Virus record (IMG/VR): IMGVR_UViG_3300031933_000202
Coordinates: 1 to 64,000 of that record
Source: a virus
DNA: 64,000 nucleotides
Reading direction: 5' to 3' (one strand)
In this document: in pieces, positions 31,191 through 41,270 of the stretch
Layout: the number at the start of each line of letters is the position of its first letter
Position numbering within the stretch: position 1 is the stretch's first letter
The notes under the pieces: model-generated
Databases searched by the model: none
What the model was told of the DNA's origin: nothing
The model's input: the letters and a program-made list of their open reading frames with translations, nothing else
Program-made: the position numbers and the translations under genes

Positions 31191-33836
31191 CTAGTCGTAA
31201 AAATCCCGGTAGACGTCCAATGGGTACGATTCCCCAATTTTTCGCGCCCAGCTGTTCTCGTCCGGAAAGGGGGTGATGGTCACACTTTTCACATCCATCC
31301 ACTCTTCTGTGAAGTTCGCCGACTTTCCTGCCCAGTGGTTGTTAGTGGCGGACGGGAACCACAGACCGACCCAGAACCTGCCTGGAATGTCTGGAATGGT
31401 CGTTGAAACGATGTGTTTCAGGTGTCCGTCGATATAGAACTCCACACGCGGGTTGTCCCCCAAGTGCCAGTCAAATCGGAACTCATGAAACTGTCCGTCA
31501 TTGGTCTGCACACCGTGGTCTATAAAGTCGTCCGTGTACTCGGTCCAGTAGGACGGATCATTTTCACTGACATCCCAATTCCGGTTCTCTCCGAACCAAG
31601 TGTTGAATCGGCCGTTACGGTAGCTGACCACCTCCATGTCTGGTGCTCCCTTCAACGCTGTCGGGATCTCGATGTCTATTTCATGGTTGCGGACGGTGTA
31701 ATAACCGTCCTCCAGATTACCCCCGCGCCGGATTCCTTCTGCAATGTGCTCGTTGTAGACGGGGTGACCTGGGTACCCTTCTTCGTAGTGAAACGTCCAG
31801 AACGCAGTGACCACTCCGTCGTGAATAGGGAGCTTCGCAACTACGCGGTAACTGCCAGGTCCGTAGTAATGATGAGTAGCGAAACACCCACCAATTCGCG
31901 TTGCCATTGTGGTTCGCTTGCCAACGCGGTCTACTCCGCGCAGCGGACCTGTGTACAGATCTCCGCACGCCCTGATTCGGAGTAGGCCCGCCTCCTGGTC
32001 GTGGATGATGTTTTCATGGATTACCCCTCCGTTTTTTCCGCCCCACTGCTTGTGGGCGCGAATTAACTTGCGCCGAATTTCCTCTTTAGGTGTCGTGGCG
32101 AAATCAATGGCCAGCGGCTCTGTTGTCCACTCAAACGGCGAGATCGTGAATCGTTTCTTCGCGGTGTCTTTCCCGGAGCGACGAAGGTATACGTCATACT
32201 CCCCGGGTGGCAGGTTTGGTACTGTTTGCGTGATCTGCGTATCAGTTGATTTGAGGATGCAGTAGTTGACCTTCGTCTCAACTCCGGTTGATAAATTCTT
32301 CCAGAGCAGCGACACCTCGAAATTAGGGTCGATAAGAGAGTCCTGGACATCCGACCGGTAGAAGTCGTACCCCCTGATGAAGAAACTGCGCACAAAGCCA
32401 TTGAAGTAGTCGTAGCCATCTTCAGTTGGCAGAAGTGAACGAGGAACTTCAGCAGCGTCCGGGTTCTGGTACACCCAGGTCGTACGACTGACGGATACTT
32501 TGACGCTAAACGGTTTGCCCAATGTGGCGTTTGCGCGGCCCGAGATCCCGAACGTAACTGGGACCTGTATAGTGCCTACCGCGAACGGCCGGCCGCGGGA
32601 CACCCCATTGACGAAGAGTTCAATCTGCCCGTTGTCGCTATCGTAGAGCAGTCCGATGATCGAGTTGTCTGGGATGGCAGTCTTCCAAGCGGTCCCGCCA
32701 CCCGTCTGATGGTTAAACATTCGGCCGTTAATGGTGTTGCACGCCCACCCAATAACCCCTAGTGGCTCTGTAAGGGGTACGTCAGTGTCAGCTACCCCGA
32801 TCTGCACGTCGTAGGAGTTACGGTTGGCCACCTCGATGTAGTAGAGACCAGTCCCTGGTTCCATAACCTCGCTGCCTAGCGCGGTGTAGTAGTTGGCAGT
32901 ATTGTGATACAGCTCTTCCGGGCCGACGATAGTCATGCCAGTCCGGACATTCTCCGGCTTGAAGAATTGAGGATCCGTGGTGTAGGAGTAGCTTGATACC
33001 CCTCTTGCCAGGTAAAGGGCGGATGCGGCTTCAGGTACATTCGGGGTGAAGTACGGAACTCCGCTTGCAGTTGAAATAGTCGCCCCATCATCCGCCTTCA
33101 TAGTCAGTGTGTAAGGCGGGCCCGGGTAATGGCGTACCCAGCACCCCGACCACTGCCCGACCTTGACTTGGCCAGGTAGCACGAGCCGCTTTACACTGGC
33201 CCCCTTCCAGGTGAACACCAGATCGCCGTTCGACTCAACATGAAGTGACACGTAGCGATCGTAAGCTGCTCCATAGAACAGTGTTTGCTTTTGCCCTGCT
33301 GGGGGCAGTGACATCGGGCAGAACTGGAGCCCGAAAAGCCACATGGCTGCGCCAGTCGACAGGCCTAGCATTCCGCGCAGGTCGATGCCACCCTCTGCGT
33401 CTGTCGGCACGCGCACATACTGCCGAAGCGCTGGATCGAATCGTATTGCATTGCCGCCGGCGTAAGAACCTGCCACCGGCGCAGCGTCTGCAGGCATTGG
33501 CTTGAGGCTGGCTCCGTTCTCGATGTTCTCCACGAATCCGCGGACCATCGGGTAGAAGTAGTAGTTCGATGGGATTGGCTTCGCAACCTGCCCAAGGTTC
33601 TCTCCGGTAAGGATCAGCTCCCCCTGCCACGGAGTTCCGCCTCGGTATGAAAGCTCGCTGAGCACGGCAGTCGACGCAGAGTCTGACGTCTCGTTGTCGA
33701 ACACCTCCGTCCAGCGGCCTTCATATCCCACCAGCTTCGCGTGTGCGCGCTTCCACACTCCGCCGTGCTCGGCGTACATATCCCTGGCCTTGATCCACCA
33801 GCCGTCGTGCTCGTAGAAGATGTTGTTCTTAGACAA
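31191..33836 (-). CDS. Tail fibre with SPRY-like and GH16 glucanase domains
   Basis: 881 residues. A TTG start is chosen because AGGAG precedes it by seven bases. Order of parts: N-terminal attachment region; a concanavalin/LamG-like jelly roll (about 130-290); an SPRY-like domain (about 305-450; GLYYIEVANRNSYDVQIGVA and GVIGWACNTINGRMFN); a beta-sandwich linker; and a C-terminal glycoside hydrolase family 16 domain (about 600-870) with the catalytic motif EIDIE at about residue 719. GH16 enzymes cut beta-1,3 or beta-1,4 glucans or galactans. The protein probably binds and digests a surface polysaccharide during adsorption. Confidence 0.82.
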   Translation of the reverse strand: MSKNNIFYEHDGWWIKARDMYAEHGGVWKRAHAKLVGYEGRWTEVFDNETSDSASTAVLSELSYRGGTPWQGELILTGENLGQVAKPIPSNYYFYPMVRGFVENIENGASLKPMPADAAPVAGSYAGGNAIRFDPALRQYVRVPTDAEGGIDLRGMLGLSTGAAMWLFGLQFCPMSLPPAGQKQTLFYGAAYDRYVSLHVESNGDLVFTWKGASVKRLVLPGQVKVGQWSGCWVRHYPGPPYTLTMKADDGATISTASGVPYFTPNVPEAASALYLARGVSSYSYTTDPQFFKPENVRTGMTIVGPEELYHNTANYYTALGSEVMEPGTGLYYIEVANRNSYDVQIGVADTDVPLTEPLGVIGWACNTINGRMFNHQTGGGTAWKTAIPDNSIIGLLYDSDNGQIELFVNGVSRGRPFAVGTIQVPVTFGISGRANATLGKPFSVKVSVSRTTWVYQNPDAAEVPRSLLPTEDGYDYFNGFVRSFFIRGYDFYRSDVQDSLIDPNFEVSLLWKNLSTGVETKVNYCILKSTDTQITQTVPNLPPGEYDVYLRRSGKDTAKKRFTISPFEWTTEPLAIDFATTPKEEIRRKLIRAHKQWGGKNGGVIHENIIHDQEAGLLRIRACGDLYTGPLRGVDRVGKRTTMATRIGGCFATHHYYGPGSYRVVAKLPIHDGVVTAFWTFHYEEGYPGHPVYNEHIAEGIRRGGNLEDGYYTVRNHEIDIEIPTALKGAPDMEVVSYRNGRFNTWFGENRNWDVSENDPSYWTEYTDDFIDHGVQTNDGQFHEFRFDWHLGDNPRVEFYIDGHLKHIVSTTIPDIPGRFWVGLWFPSATNNHWAGKSANFTEEWMDVKSVTITPFPDENSWARKIGESYPLDVYRDFYD

Positions 33837-34518
33837 TGATCCACTCCTCACCTTCCCGCGGGATGCCGGACGGCGCAGATGTTGAGATGGTTCTGATCAG
33901 CTTGGATCTTGCTGCAGAGAACTCAGCCTCGAACGCGTTAATTTTCTGAACGGCCAGCGCGGAGTTTGTTTTGGCCTCGGTCATATCTCCACGAGCTGCC
34001 AACACTTCAGCCGCCGCGGCGTCCACGCCCTGTTTCGCCGTTGCTACGTCAAGCAGGATCTGGTTCGCCTGGGCTACAGAGAATCCAACGTCTCCGGCTA
34101 GATTTGTGACTTCGGCCCTATCGGCTGCTGCCGCAGACGCGCTGGCAGCAGCCCCCGTGGCCGCAGTTTGCGCTGCCTGCCGGTCAGCTGCAGATTGCTC
34201 GGCTGCTGCCAGCACAGAGGCCAACGCAGCGGACACCTGCGAGGCCGCTGTCTGAACTGCCGCCAGGTCTGCAGCCGTCATCGTCGCGCTGTTCGACGCT
34301 GCTGCCGCATCAGAAGCCGCGGTGGAATCATGCAGCAGGATGGCATCCAAGGCCGCCTGCGCCTGCGCGGCGTACTGGCGAGCATCTTCCACCGCGCCCG
34401 CAACAGAATAGGTTTCTCCAACTGCGTTGAGTGCTGACACTTTAAGGATCAGCGCCTCCACCTCTGCAATGAGCTGGTTCGCAGCAGCCTCGAAATTGCC
34501 GTAGCTCTCAGCGGTCAT
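33829..34518 (-). CDS. Ala-rich coiled-coil tail fibre protein
   Basis: 229 residues, the middle about 150 dominated by Ala with Ser, Asp and Gln in heptads (AAASNSATMTAADLAAVQTA), a rod-like trimeric coiled coil as in phage fibre shafts. The N- and C-terminal ends are less repetitive and may connect the tail tip to the large fibre encoded next. I use the ATG at 34518, which overlaps the preceding stop (ATGA); it overlaps the next gene by eight bases. Confidence 0.72.
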   Translation of the reverse strand: MTAESYGNFEAAANQLIAEVEALILKVSALNAVGETYSVAGAVEDARQYAAQAQAALDAILLHDSTAASDAAAASNSATMTAADLAAVQTAASQVSAALASVLAAAEQSAADRQAAQTAATGAAASASAAAADRAEVTNLAGDVGFSVAQANQILLDVATAKQGVDAAAAEVLAARGDMTEAKTNSALAVQKINAFEAEFSAARSKLIRTISTSAPSGIPREGEEWIIV

Positions 34519-35366
34519 GCTGCCCCCTTTGTTTGAGAAAAGTCTGCGATGAGCATCCGCCATCGATTGAGGTCGCTAACATCGCCGGCGGGATGCTGAG
34601 CCAGTCCGAAGAAGGCAACAGACCACAGGTTGGTACGGCTGGCGTCGGGGAATCCGACGGTAACGGCTGCAGCAACTTTTTTGTCGTAGTTGCCGACATC
34701 AAGGCTGGTTCCGATACGGCCGATAGAGGCGATGAGAATTCCCTGGGTCCCGTCCGTGACCCCCCATGCGTGGTACCCTTTCGCCAGCACCTGATCTTCG
34801 TCACCAGAAACGTCACGATAGCCCCAGTAGTGGCCCATCGCATACCCACGAGTGAAATCGCTGAGCGTCCAGGTTTGTAGGAGACCTCGGAACTGCACCA
34901 CAGGCCACGCGCTGTCATAGATGACCTTGCCGGTAGGGCCGAACAGCCTCATTCCGTATTCGGCGTATCCTGCATCTCCTGCCAGGCCAAATCCGCAGAC
35001 GCTGTACTCCCACCCGCTGTCGAACCCCATCTGCATTGCACTGTAGTTGTTGGCGAACAGCGCCCCGGTAATCATCACGCAGAATCCTATCCAACCTCCC
35101 GGCCTGCCACGGTGAGTGAACACGCCAATGCCCTTGTTCGCGCAACGTGGTGTGGGTATCCCGAAAACAAGCGGAGGCTCGCGAGTTTCAACCGGGTACG
35201 GGTAGGTAACCTCACAGTAGCCGTATCCCCTGCCCATAAGAGTCCCGCTGGGGTTCCTGGGTAACGTGTTTACCGTCAACTTTCCGCGGTACATTTGCGT
35301 CAGGATAGGGGAAGAGCCGTTAATAATCAGACGATTATCAGTTCCAAGCGCCGAAAATCCATACAT
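34515..35366 (-). CDS. Tail tip/fibre-associated protein
   Basis: 283 residues, beta-rich with many Gly and aromatic residues (MYGFSALGTDNRLIINGSSP; GRGYGYCEVTYPYPV). It resembles the DUF6453-type proteins found after the J-like gene in Pseudomonas siphophages, but I am not certain of the family. It probably decorates the tail tip or serves receptor binding. Confidence 0.65.
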   Translation of the reverse strand: MYGFSALGTDNRLIINGSSPILTQMYRGKLTVNTLPRNPSGTLMGRGYGYCEVTYPYPVETREPPLVFGIPTPRCANKGIGVFTHRGRPGGWIGFCVMITGALFANNYSAMQMGFDSGWEYSVCGFGLAGDAGYAEYGMRLFGPTGKVIYDSAWPVVQFRGLLQTWTLSDFTRGYAMGHYWGYRDVSGDEDQVLAKGYHAWGVTDGTQGILIASIGRIGTSLDVGNYDKKVAAAVTVGFPDASRTNLWSVAFFGLAQHPAGDVSDLNRWRMLIADFSQTKGAA

Positions 35367-35381
35367 GAGTGTTCTGCCCTC

Positions 35382-35744
35382 TTACAGGTAGCTGAGGACA
35401 TAAACCGCGATGTCCAGCTTGCCTAAGTTGTAGGAGGTACCGCGGATAGCCACGTATCCGTCATGAACGGTGGCGTACGGAACACATGGGTAGATGTCAG
35501 GGTTACCACCTTGCGCGGGCCATGCCCCCCAACTGGCTTGATCCATGGCCACAGGGTATTCTGACAGCGGGACGACAACCGCGAACATTGCCGACGTTGC
35601 CTCCGGCATGTTGATGGTGTGGACACTGCCGGTGGCCATGTAGTCACCGTATACCACTGCGGCCCCGATCATCTTCACCGTGAAAGAGTCGGGGTCCAGC
35701 CAGCGATCGCCCTCCCCGTTGTTAACCAATATTCCCTCTGTCAT
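35382..35744 (-). CDS. Small tail-tip protein
   Basis: 120 residues, beta-rich, no recognised domain. Its ATG overlaps the stop of the J-like gene, so it is coupled to it. Similar small proteins follow J in lambda-like tail clusters. Confidence 0.6.
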   Translation of the reverse strand: MTEGILVNNGEGDRWLDPDSFTVKMIGAAVVYGDYMATGSVHTINMPEATSAMFAVVVPLSEYPVAMDQASWGAWPAQGGNPDIYPCVPYATVHDGYVAIRGTSYNLGKLDIAVYVLSYL

Positions 35745-38700
35745 ATCGCACTCAGCTTCCCTAGTTGTACGCGCAGGACGTTATTGGCGTCATACACGCT
35801 GATAGCTGTGTTGGTCTGAACCAACCTACCCTGCCCGGGGGCAGATCCATTCATCTCGAACTGTCCTGACTTGGTAAGAGCCCAGCCGGTCTGCCCCATC
35901 ACATAGTTGTCCGACTGCAGGGCTCCGCTGATCTTTGCCATCGTGATTGACGCCTCACGGATCAAAGCGTCCCGTATGACGGTCTGCCCATTTACTACCG
36001 CGAACGCCAGCGTGTACGTGCCGCCGACCGGGTTGTAGACGTAAAATCTGTCAGCTATCGCCCCGATCTCGGCAACTTCGTTGTCGACAGAAATGCCGAA
36101 CACAGCTTTCTTCCCGTTCACCGTCGCGGTAGTGACGGCGCGGGCAACTGCTCCGTCCGCGTATGCTTGCGTCGAGTAGGTTTGACTTACGCTGGCGAAC
36201 TGCCCATTCATGGAGGCTTCGAGGCCCGTGACCGTAGAGGCCAGAGCCTCATCAGCTGTTGCCCTCGCCGTCTCTTCAGCCGTGATCCTGGCGTTCACGG
36301 ACCCCGTCTCGCCCTGAACCTCAGATTCGATCGTGGTCAGCCTCGAGGCCAATGCCTGATCTGCGCTAGAGAGAGCGACAAGGTCAGCGGTTATGGCGGC
36401 CTTGTTGGCGTCGTAGTCGGCCTTAATGGTGTCAATGCGTCCGGATATCGCTTGGTCCGAGGTTACCCTTGCCAGCTCCTCTCCTGACACTCGTGCAGTT
36501 GCCAGCTCCGAGGACGCCTGGACGGCTGAGTGTTTTATCGCCAGCAGGTCGTCTGCGTACTGTAGATCAGTAATGCCATCCTCGACCAAGACAATGCGTG
36601 GAATCATTCCCCCTACTGCATCTCGCGCTGCCACTGCCTCGGCTACCGCCTCGTCAGCCTTGGTCTTAGCCTCCTCGATACCGGGGGTGACCGAATTGAC
36701 CATCTCGTCGAACAGCCCGCCAGGCCTGCGGATGTCCTCGTCAAGTGCGGTGAAGATATCATCGAAATTGTTCAGTGTGGTGGCCTGTACAGGGAACCAC
36801 GCTGACACACCGTAAACATTCGAGCCCCGTACGTAGTAGTAATACTGCGTGTCAGGCTTCAGGCCTACGTCTACAAGGTCAGTAGATACGCTGAGGAGTA
36901 ACGCATTTGCCTCAATGTGGACGTCGTCAAGTGGTGCTTCACTCCTCCAGAACTCGTATACCGCGCCTGGGTAAGCACCTCTAGGTATCAGCGATACGCT
37001 GAACGTAGCAACTGATACGTCTACGCGGTCCGGCATAACCGGCAGTAGTAGCGTGGCCAGGTTTATCGTCCTTGCCACCCACAGAGATGCTCCTCCCATG
37101 GTTGACACAGCGCGCAGCCGGAACATCCACTGCCCGCCGTCTACGTCCAACTCATCGTGTGACGTGGCGGAGCCAGAGTAAGCTGTGCGGAAGGCGACGT
37201 CATTAGGCCCTCGTACCTCCAAAACATACTGACTCACCCGGACGTCTGGGGACGCTTTCCAGCTGACTGTGAGCCCCTGGTGCTCTGTGCCGCCAGCCAG
37301 GTATTTGTAGACCACCGCGTTGAGATCACTAGGTGGAGAGATCGGCCCGGTAGGCAGGAAACTGGTAGGAGTCTCAGGAAGTAGCAGATCGAGCTCAACC
37401 CTGTCGTACTTGGTTGGGTCATGCTCGGTGGCGGTGATAGTGTATTCGAGGCGTTCCGGGTCCTCGTCATTCGACACTACGCGGTAGATTGGCAGGTTGA
37501 CCGAAAGACTAGATAGAACCCATACGGCACCCCTCAGAGGCAAGGTGCTGAATGGAGTCAGAAGGTTTACTGAGTTGCCATCGAAGGACAGCACTTGCCG
37601 CCTGGCAATGGCCCCTGTGGGCATGGTCACACTGAGGAACCAAGTGTCAGTGGACGTCTGCTCAGGTACGTCGTCTAGAGTAACCCTGTTCAGGTCCGCT
37701 TCAATGACTCGTCCGCCCATACGGGCGCCGGCAGCGTCCGGATCTGAGACTGTGATGTGATCACCGGGTCTCAGATCGGCGTGGTCTACCGATGCCTTGT
37801 AGGTGAGGGTCTGTGTCTCCTTGCGCTCGGAGTACAGTATCCACTTGCCGAGGCGACGGGCTTGCCCCCGAGAAGCGCTGCCGAGCGCAGTAACCTGGGT
37901 CTCCCGCCATCCGAAAAGGTCAATACTTTCTGCGTCTTCTACAAATTCAGGCTTGGCCTTGTAGTTGTCCTCTGGGTCATTCCACATGACGATGGCGACA
38001 GAGTGCCGCTCGCGCAGGGAGGTTCCACTGTATTCAAACTCACCGCCGATCACGTTAGCTGGAGTGACGAGCTTCACTGGGTCGGCGGGCATGTCGGCTA
38101 CAGGCATGAGGGTGTCTGACCCCCAGTAACACATACCACGGAACACGGAGGCCAGGTTGGCCAGCACCGTGATTGCCTCCTCACGCTCGCCAAACAAGGT
38201 GTTGATGGTGAAGCGAGGCTCCATGCCTCCGTAGCCATCTGGTACGAGCTCGTCGCAATATTGGGATATCTGGTACAGCGCCCACTTATCTACGTTCTCT
38301 ACGTCGGCGCCGATTGTAGGGTGCGTGGCCAGGTCGTAAAAAGCCCAGGCAGGGTTGTCCGTCCACGACTGCTTGAATGTGCCGTCCCACAGCCCGGTGT
38401 ATTCGCGGGTTCGGGGGTTGTAGTTGCTCGGCACACTGATGATGCTGAGCTCCACGTCGTAGGAACGCGAAGGCATCTGGGCGCCGAACAGAGCAGAGTC
38501 GACCTCGATACCGACCAGGGCGCTATCCGGATAACTCAGCTTGGCGTCGATGACCTCAGTAGTCGTCGTCCAAACCAGGGCGTCGGAGACCTCTGTGGTT
38601 TCGCTCTCCTTTCCGAGTCTGCGGACCCTTAGATCAAAGGGTCCGTCACCGGAAAGATTTACTCGGTATGTCCGCTGGTAAGGGGACATCGTCTTTCCGC

Positions 38701-39205
38701 TAATAGTGTCGCTTACCGCGGTGCTCCACTGACCCGTGCCGGACTTGGCGTCAATGGCGAACCCGACAGAGTGCGGTTTGATGTCGCCAGTCTTCTTGTC
38801 AGATCTGCTAAGCGCCTGCACCTGAATCGTGACAAGCGCAGCGTCTGCCTCGTTGTTGGTGATCGAGCGTACAACGGGATCATCGAACTTGATGGCACTG
38901 CCAACCTCTACCGTGTTCTCGACGGAGGGAAATCCTTCAATGTAGTCCTGGTCCGGGTAGCCGTTACGGGTGTGAATAACCACACCTTCGAAGTTGAAGG
39001 TGCCATCAGAGTTCTGCAGAGGAGTGTCATCGAGGTAGATGGACTTCATCCCGTCTACCAAACCACTGATCGGACCATGGGCGATGAGGTCTAGGATTCT
39101 GCCCTTGGCCGCGCTTCGCAGTGTGTTTGGAGACTCTACAGGCGTACGCTGCTTCTTTGACCCGCCGCCGCCACCGGCACCTTCGATTACTGGGGAGGTG
39201 GTCAT
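35741..39205 (-). CDS. gpJ-like central tail tip/host-specificity protein
   Basis: 1154 residues. The N-terminal half (SAAKGRILDLIAHGPISGLVDG; LGKWILYSERKETQTLTYKA) matches the phage tail tip attachment (gpJ/TipJ) fold; fibronectin type III repeats follow (about 640-830; PSDLNAVVYKYLAGGTEHQG), then a coiled coil (about 860-1000) and a DUF1983-type C-terminus that usually contacts the receptor. It seals the tail tube and recognises the host. ATGA overlap with the gpI-like gene. Confidence 0.88.
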   Translation of the reverse strand: MTTSPVIEGAGGGGGSKKQRTPVESPNTLRSAAKGRILDLIAHGPISGLVDGMKSIYLDDTPLQNSDGTFNFEGVVIHTRNGYPDQDYIEGFPSVENTVEVGSAIKFDDPVVRSITNNEADAALVTIQVQALSRSDKKTGDIKPHSVGFAIDAKSGTGQWSTAVSDTISGKTMSPYQRTYRVNLSGDGPFDLRVRRLGKESETTEVSDALVWTTTTEVIDAKLSYPDSALVGIEVDSALFGAQMPSRSYDVELSIISVPSNYNPRTREYTGLWDGTFKQSWTDNPAWAFYDLATHPTIGADVENVDKWALYQISQYCDELVPDGYGGMEPRFTINTLFGEREEAITVLANLASVFRGMCYWGSDTLMPVADMPADPVKLVTPANVIGGEFEYSGTSLRERHSVAIVMWNDPEDNYKAKPEFVEDAESIDLFGWRETQVTALGSASRGQARRLGKWILYSERKETQTLTYKASVDHADLRPGDHITVSDPDAAGARMGGRVIEADLNRVTLDDVPEQTSTDTWFLSVTMPTGAIARRQVLSFDGNSVNLLTPFSTLPLRGAVWVLSSLSVNLPIYRVVSNDEDPERLEYTITATEHDPTKYDRVELDLLLPETPTSFLPTGPISPPSDLNAVVYKYLAGGTEHQGLTVSWKASPDVRVSQYVLEVRGPNDVAFRTAYSGSATSHDELDVDGGQWMFRLRAVSTMGGASLWVARTINLATLLLPVMPDRVDVSVATFSVSLIPRGAYPGAVYEFWRSEAPLDDVHIEANALLLSVSTDLVDVGLKPDTQYYYYVRGSNVYGVSAWFPVQATTLNNFDDIFTALDEDIRRPGGLFDEMVNSVTPGIEEAKTKADEAVAEAVAARDAVGGMIPRIVLVEDGITDLQYADDLLAIKHSAVQASSELATARVSGEELARVTSDQAISGRIDTIKADYDANKAAITADLVALSSADQALASRLTTIESEVQGETGSVNARITAEETARATADEALASTVTGLEASMNGQFASVSQTYSTQAYADGAVARAVTTATVNGKKAVFGISVDNEVAEIGAIADRFYVYNPVGGTYTLAFAVVNGQTVIRDALIREASITMAKISGALQSDNYVMGQTGWALTKSGQFEMNGSAPGQGRLVQTNTAISVYDANNVLRVQLGKLSAI

Positions 39206-39780
39206 CCGGTGTACTCCTCCGCGAACAGCCCGCCGCTCACTACAATGCTGCCTACGAGCACCCTACCGTAGCCGCGGGGGACCGCCACGCCTTGTTTGGA
39301 TTGGTTGGTGGGGCCGTTGAACAGATAAGAGGCTCGCTCATCGGCTCCGCCCTTGGTCGAGTCGTCAACGCCTGGGATCTTCGTCGTCACCTGGACGATA
39401 CCTCCGACTGCCATGCCTGCCCCGCCTGCGATCATGGCCATGCCCATGGTCGAGGTGGAGCCGAACGTGAAGTAGCCAACGACGATCAAAATGATCCCGA
39501 CGATTATGTTGGTCCAGCCGTTGTTAGCCCCCTCAATTGCCGGGATGATGTGAACCTCTTGGTAGTTGCCAAGCGTCACAGTCAGTCCGTCCTCGTCGGA
39601 CTCGTCGCGCCCTTCCAGAGGGCCTCTGACTACGTGCCAGTTACCCTGTTTGATGGCCTCTGAGAACCCAGCCACCTGGACGCCTATAGCCTTTACAGCT
39701 TCCGCCGGCGTGTCGACGTCAAGGGTGTAGGTCTTACCGAACCGATCGCCCAGGTACCCATGCAGGTGGATAGTCTTCAA
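39202..39780 (-). CDS. gpI-like tail assembly protein
   Basis: 192 residues. A ubiquitin-like N-terminal domain (KTIHLHGYLGDRFGKTYTLD) is followed by a Gly-rich double hydrophobic segment (IIVGIILIVVGYFTFG; MIAGGAGMAVGGIVQV) as in lambda gpI. I choose a TTG start that forms a TTGA overlap with the gpK-like stop and has GAGG nine bases upstream; a longer frame would need 174 bases inside the gpK gene. Confidence 0.82.
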   Translation of the reverse strand: MKTIHLHGYLGDRFGKTYTLDVDTPAEAVKAIGVQVAGFSEAIKQGNWHVVRGPLEGRDESDEDGLTVTLGNYQEVHIIPAIEGANNGWTNIIVGIILIVVGYFTFGSTSTMGMAMIAGGAGMAVGGIVQVTTKIPGVDDSTKGGADERASYLFNGPTNQSKQGVAVPRGYGRVLVGSIVVSGGLFAEEYTG

Positions 39781-40490
39781 CCGGTGTACCTCAGCCAATG
39801 AGTGATGTACCGCTGGTAGCGGAAGATCGGCTCGCGCACCGACAGCCTTGAGTCGTCGACTGGGTTGCGAGAACAAACCTGGTGTAGGGCCAGAGAATCT
39901 TCTAGGAGGATTCCGCAGTGACAGGCGACGTCGCTGGCGATCTGTGCGAGCCACACGTCACCTGGCTCGGCTTCGCTGGCATCGATCCGAGTAAATCCGG
40001 CCAACGGGAATCCCTCTACCAGCAGGTTCTGGTCTTTCCACCACTCCCAGTCGCGTGGAAACTCCAGGAGGTCCACGCCTTTTTCCTCTTCGTAGTAGTC
40101 TCGAATCAGCGAGTAACAGTCGGAGATGCCGTGGCGGAATTGGCGGCCTACCAGGGGCTGCTTGGGGGTGCCATTTCCCCACCAGGCAATCCTGGTGGCA
40201 TCTACTCCGTCCGTGCCGACAATTCCCCATGGCACCGCCGTGTTGATCTGGGACTGCATGTCTGAGGCGGAAGGCGCGGCGATGTTGCTGGGGTGGCTGT
40301 GCACTACTGCCAGTAGTCCGCGGGCCATAGCGTACCGGCTGTCAGCCTCGCTGATAGAGAAGAAGTTCTCCGGGTCCTCATGGATGTTTTCGACATGCCT
40401 GCAGCCATCCTCAGTTATCAGCCAGACCGCTTCCAAGGGGTACGCTTCAATAGCCTGCTGGCGGATATGTGACTCATATTGCTCGAACAT
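39777..40490 (-). CDS. gpK-like tail protein (JAMM + NlpC/P60)
   Basis: 237 residues with two hydrolase modules as in lambda gpK: an N-terminal JAB/MPN domain with the metal motif HSHPSN...D (about residue 91) and a C-terminal NlpC/P60 domain with catalytic Cys in GISDCYSL and His in VACHCGILL. It may cut peptidoglycan locally during infection or act in tail-tip assembly. Confidence 0.88.
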   Translation of the reverse strand: MFEQYESHIRQQAIEAYPLEAVWLITEDGCRHVENIHEDPENFFSISEADSRYAMARGLLAVVHSHPSNIAAPSASDMQSQINTAVPWGIVGTDGVDATRIAWWGNGTPKQPLVGRQFRHGISDCYSLIRDYYEEEKGVDLLEFPRDWEWWKDQNLLVEGFPLAGFTRIDASEAEPGDVWLAQIASDVACHCGILLEDSLALHQVCSRNPVDDSRLSVREPIFRYQRYITHWLRYTG

Positions 40491-40492
40491 GC

Positions 40493-41197
40493 TTACATCC
40501 TCCCCACGCCTGGGTAACCGTAGAAAGGGAGCACCGCGTTACTACCGAAGTGTTTTTTGCAGTCTGAAACACGCTTACCACAGCGTGCTTCGAGAGGGTT
40601 GCTGGTGAGCTCCCCGTTTGCTTTGAACATCTGAGCAGCGCTGTAGGGGCATGTGACGCCGGCGTAATTCCACCTGCCATTTGCCCAGTATCGAAACCTG
40701 TGAGTGCAGGAGTCCCGAAGGACTTGTCGGTTTGGAATCATCCGGCCTTGCTGGTCCATTTTTGCGGAAAGCTCGAACTGGATTTGGGTGCGCTTCTGAG
40801 ATGTCTTCTTCTCAACCACATAATGGTCGGGCGGGAACATCGCCTCCGGGTTCGGGCTGCTGCCGTCATCGAGGTACTTTCTGTAGGTCCTGATGCGCTT
40901 CACAGGGCAGCCGACTAGGTCGTCAGCGCTGACCACTAGACTGATGAATACCAAGTCCTTGGACGCCATGGTCAGAGTGGGCCTGGGAATAGTTCCTGAG
41001 CTATTCCAGGCGAATCCATCAGCTTTGATGGGTAGCGGGGTGTATTCGACACCCCCGAAAATCGGCCCATGCCCATCAACCACAGAGTTTGAAAAGCGGA
41101 GAATCCCACTACCAAATCGCTGGGCGTCCAGCTCGAACAGCGTTACGATCGCGTCTTGTTCGAGAAGCTGAATGTCGGAGGCGATTAGGTCACTCAT
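40493..41197 (-). CDS. gpL-like minor tail protein
   Basis: 234 residues. The N-terminal beta domain (DAIVTLFELDAQRFGSGIL) and the C-terminal half with spaced cysteines (DSCTHRFRYW, VTCPYSAA, EARCGKRVSDC) match lambda gpL, in which four cysteines bind an iron-sulfur cluster at the tail tip. Three bases separate it from the gpK-like gene. Confidence 0.85.
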   Translation of the reverse strand: MSDLIASDIQLLEQDAIVTLFELDAQRFGSGILRFSNSVVDGHGPIFGGVEYTPLPIKADGFAWNSSGTIPRPTLTMASKDLVFISLVVSADDLVGCPVKRIRTYRKYLDDGSSPNPEAMFPPDHYVVEKKTSQKRTQIQFELSAKMDQQGRMIPNRQVLRDSCTHRFRYWANGRWNYAGVTCPYSAAQMFKANGELTSNPLEARCGKRVSDCKKHFGSNAVLPFYGYPGVGRM

Positions 41198-41238
41198 GGC
41201 ATCACTGCTGACAGGTTACTGAGCCGTCAAGGTACTCT

Positions 41239-41266
41239 AAACCCGTATTTATGTAAATACAGGTTT
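41239..41266 (-). promoter_or_regulatory. Double palindrome (copies 9a/9b)
   Basis: Two copies head to head: AAACCCGTATTTA, TG, then TAAATACAGGTTT, pairing over 13 bases with one mismatch. It fills the only gap of note (73 bases) in the tail-tip gene block, between the gpM-like and gpL-like genes. On the transcribed strand it would form a stable hairpin. Confidence 0.6.
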
Positions 41267-41270
41267 CTGG

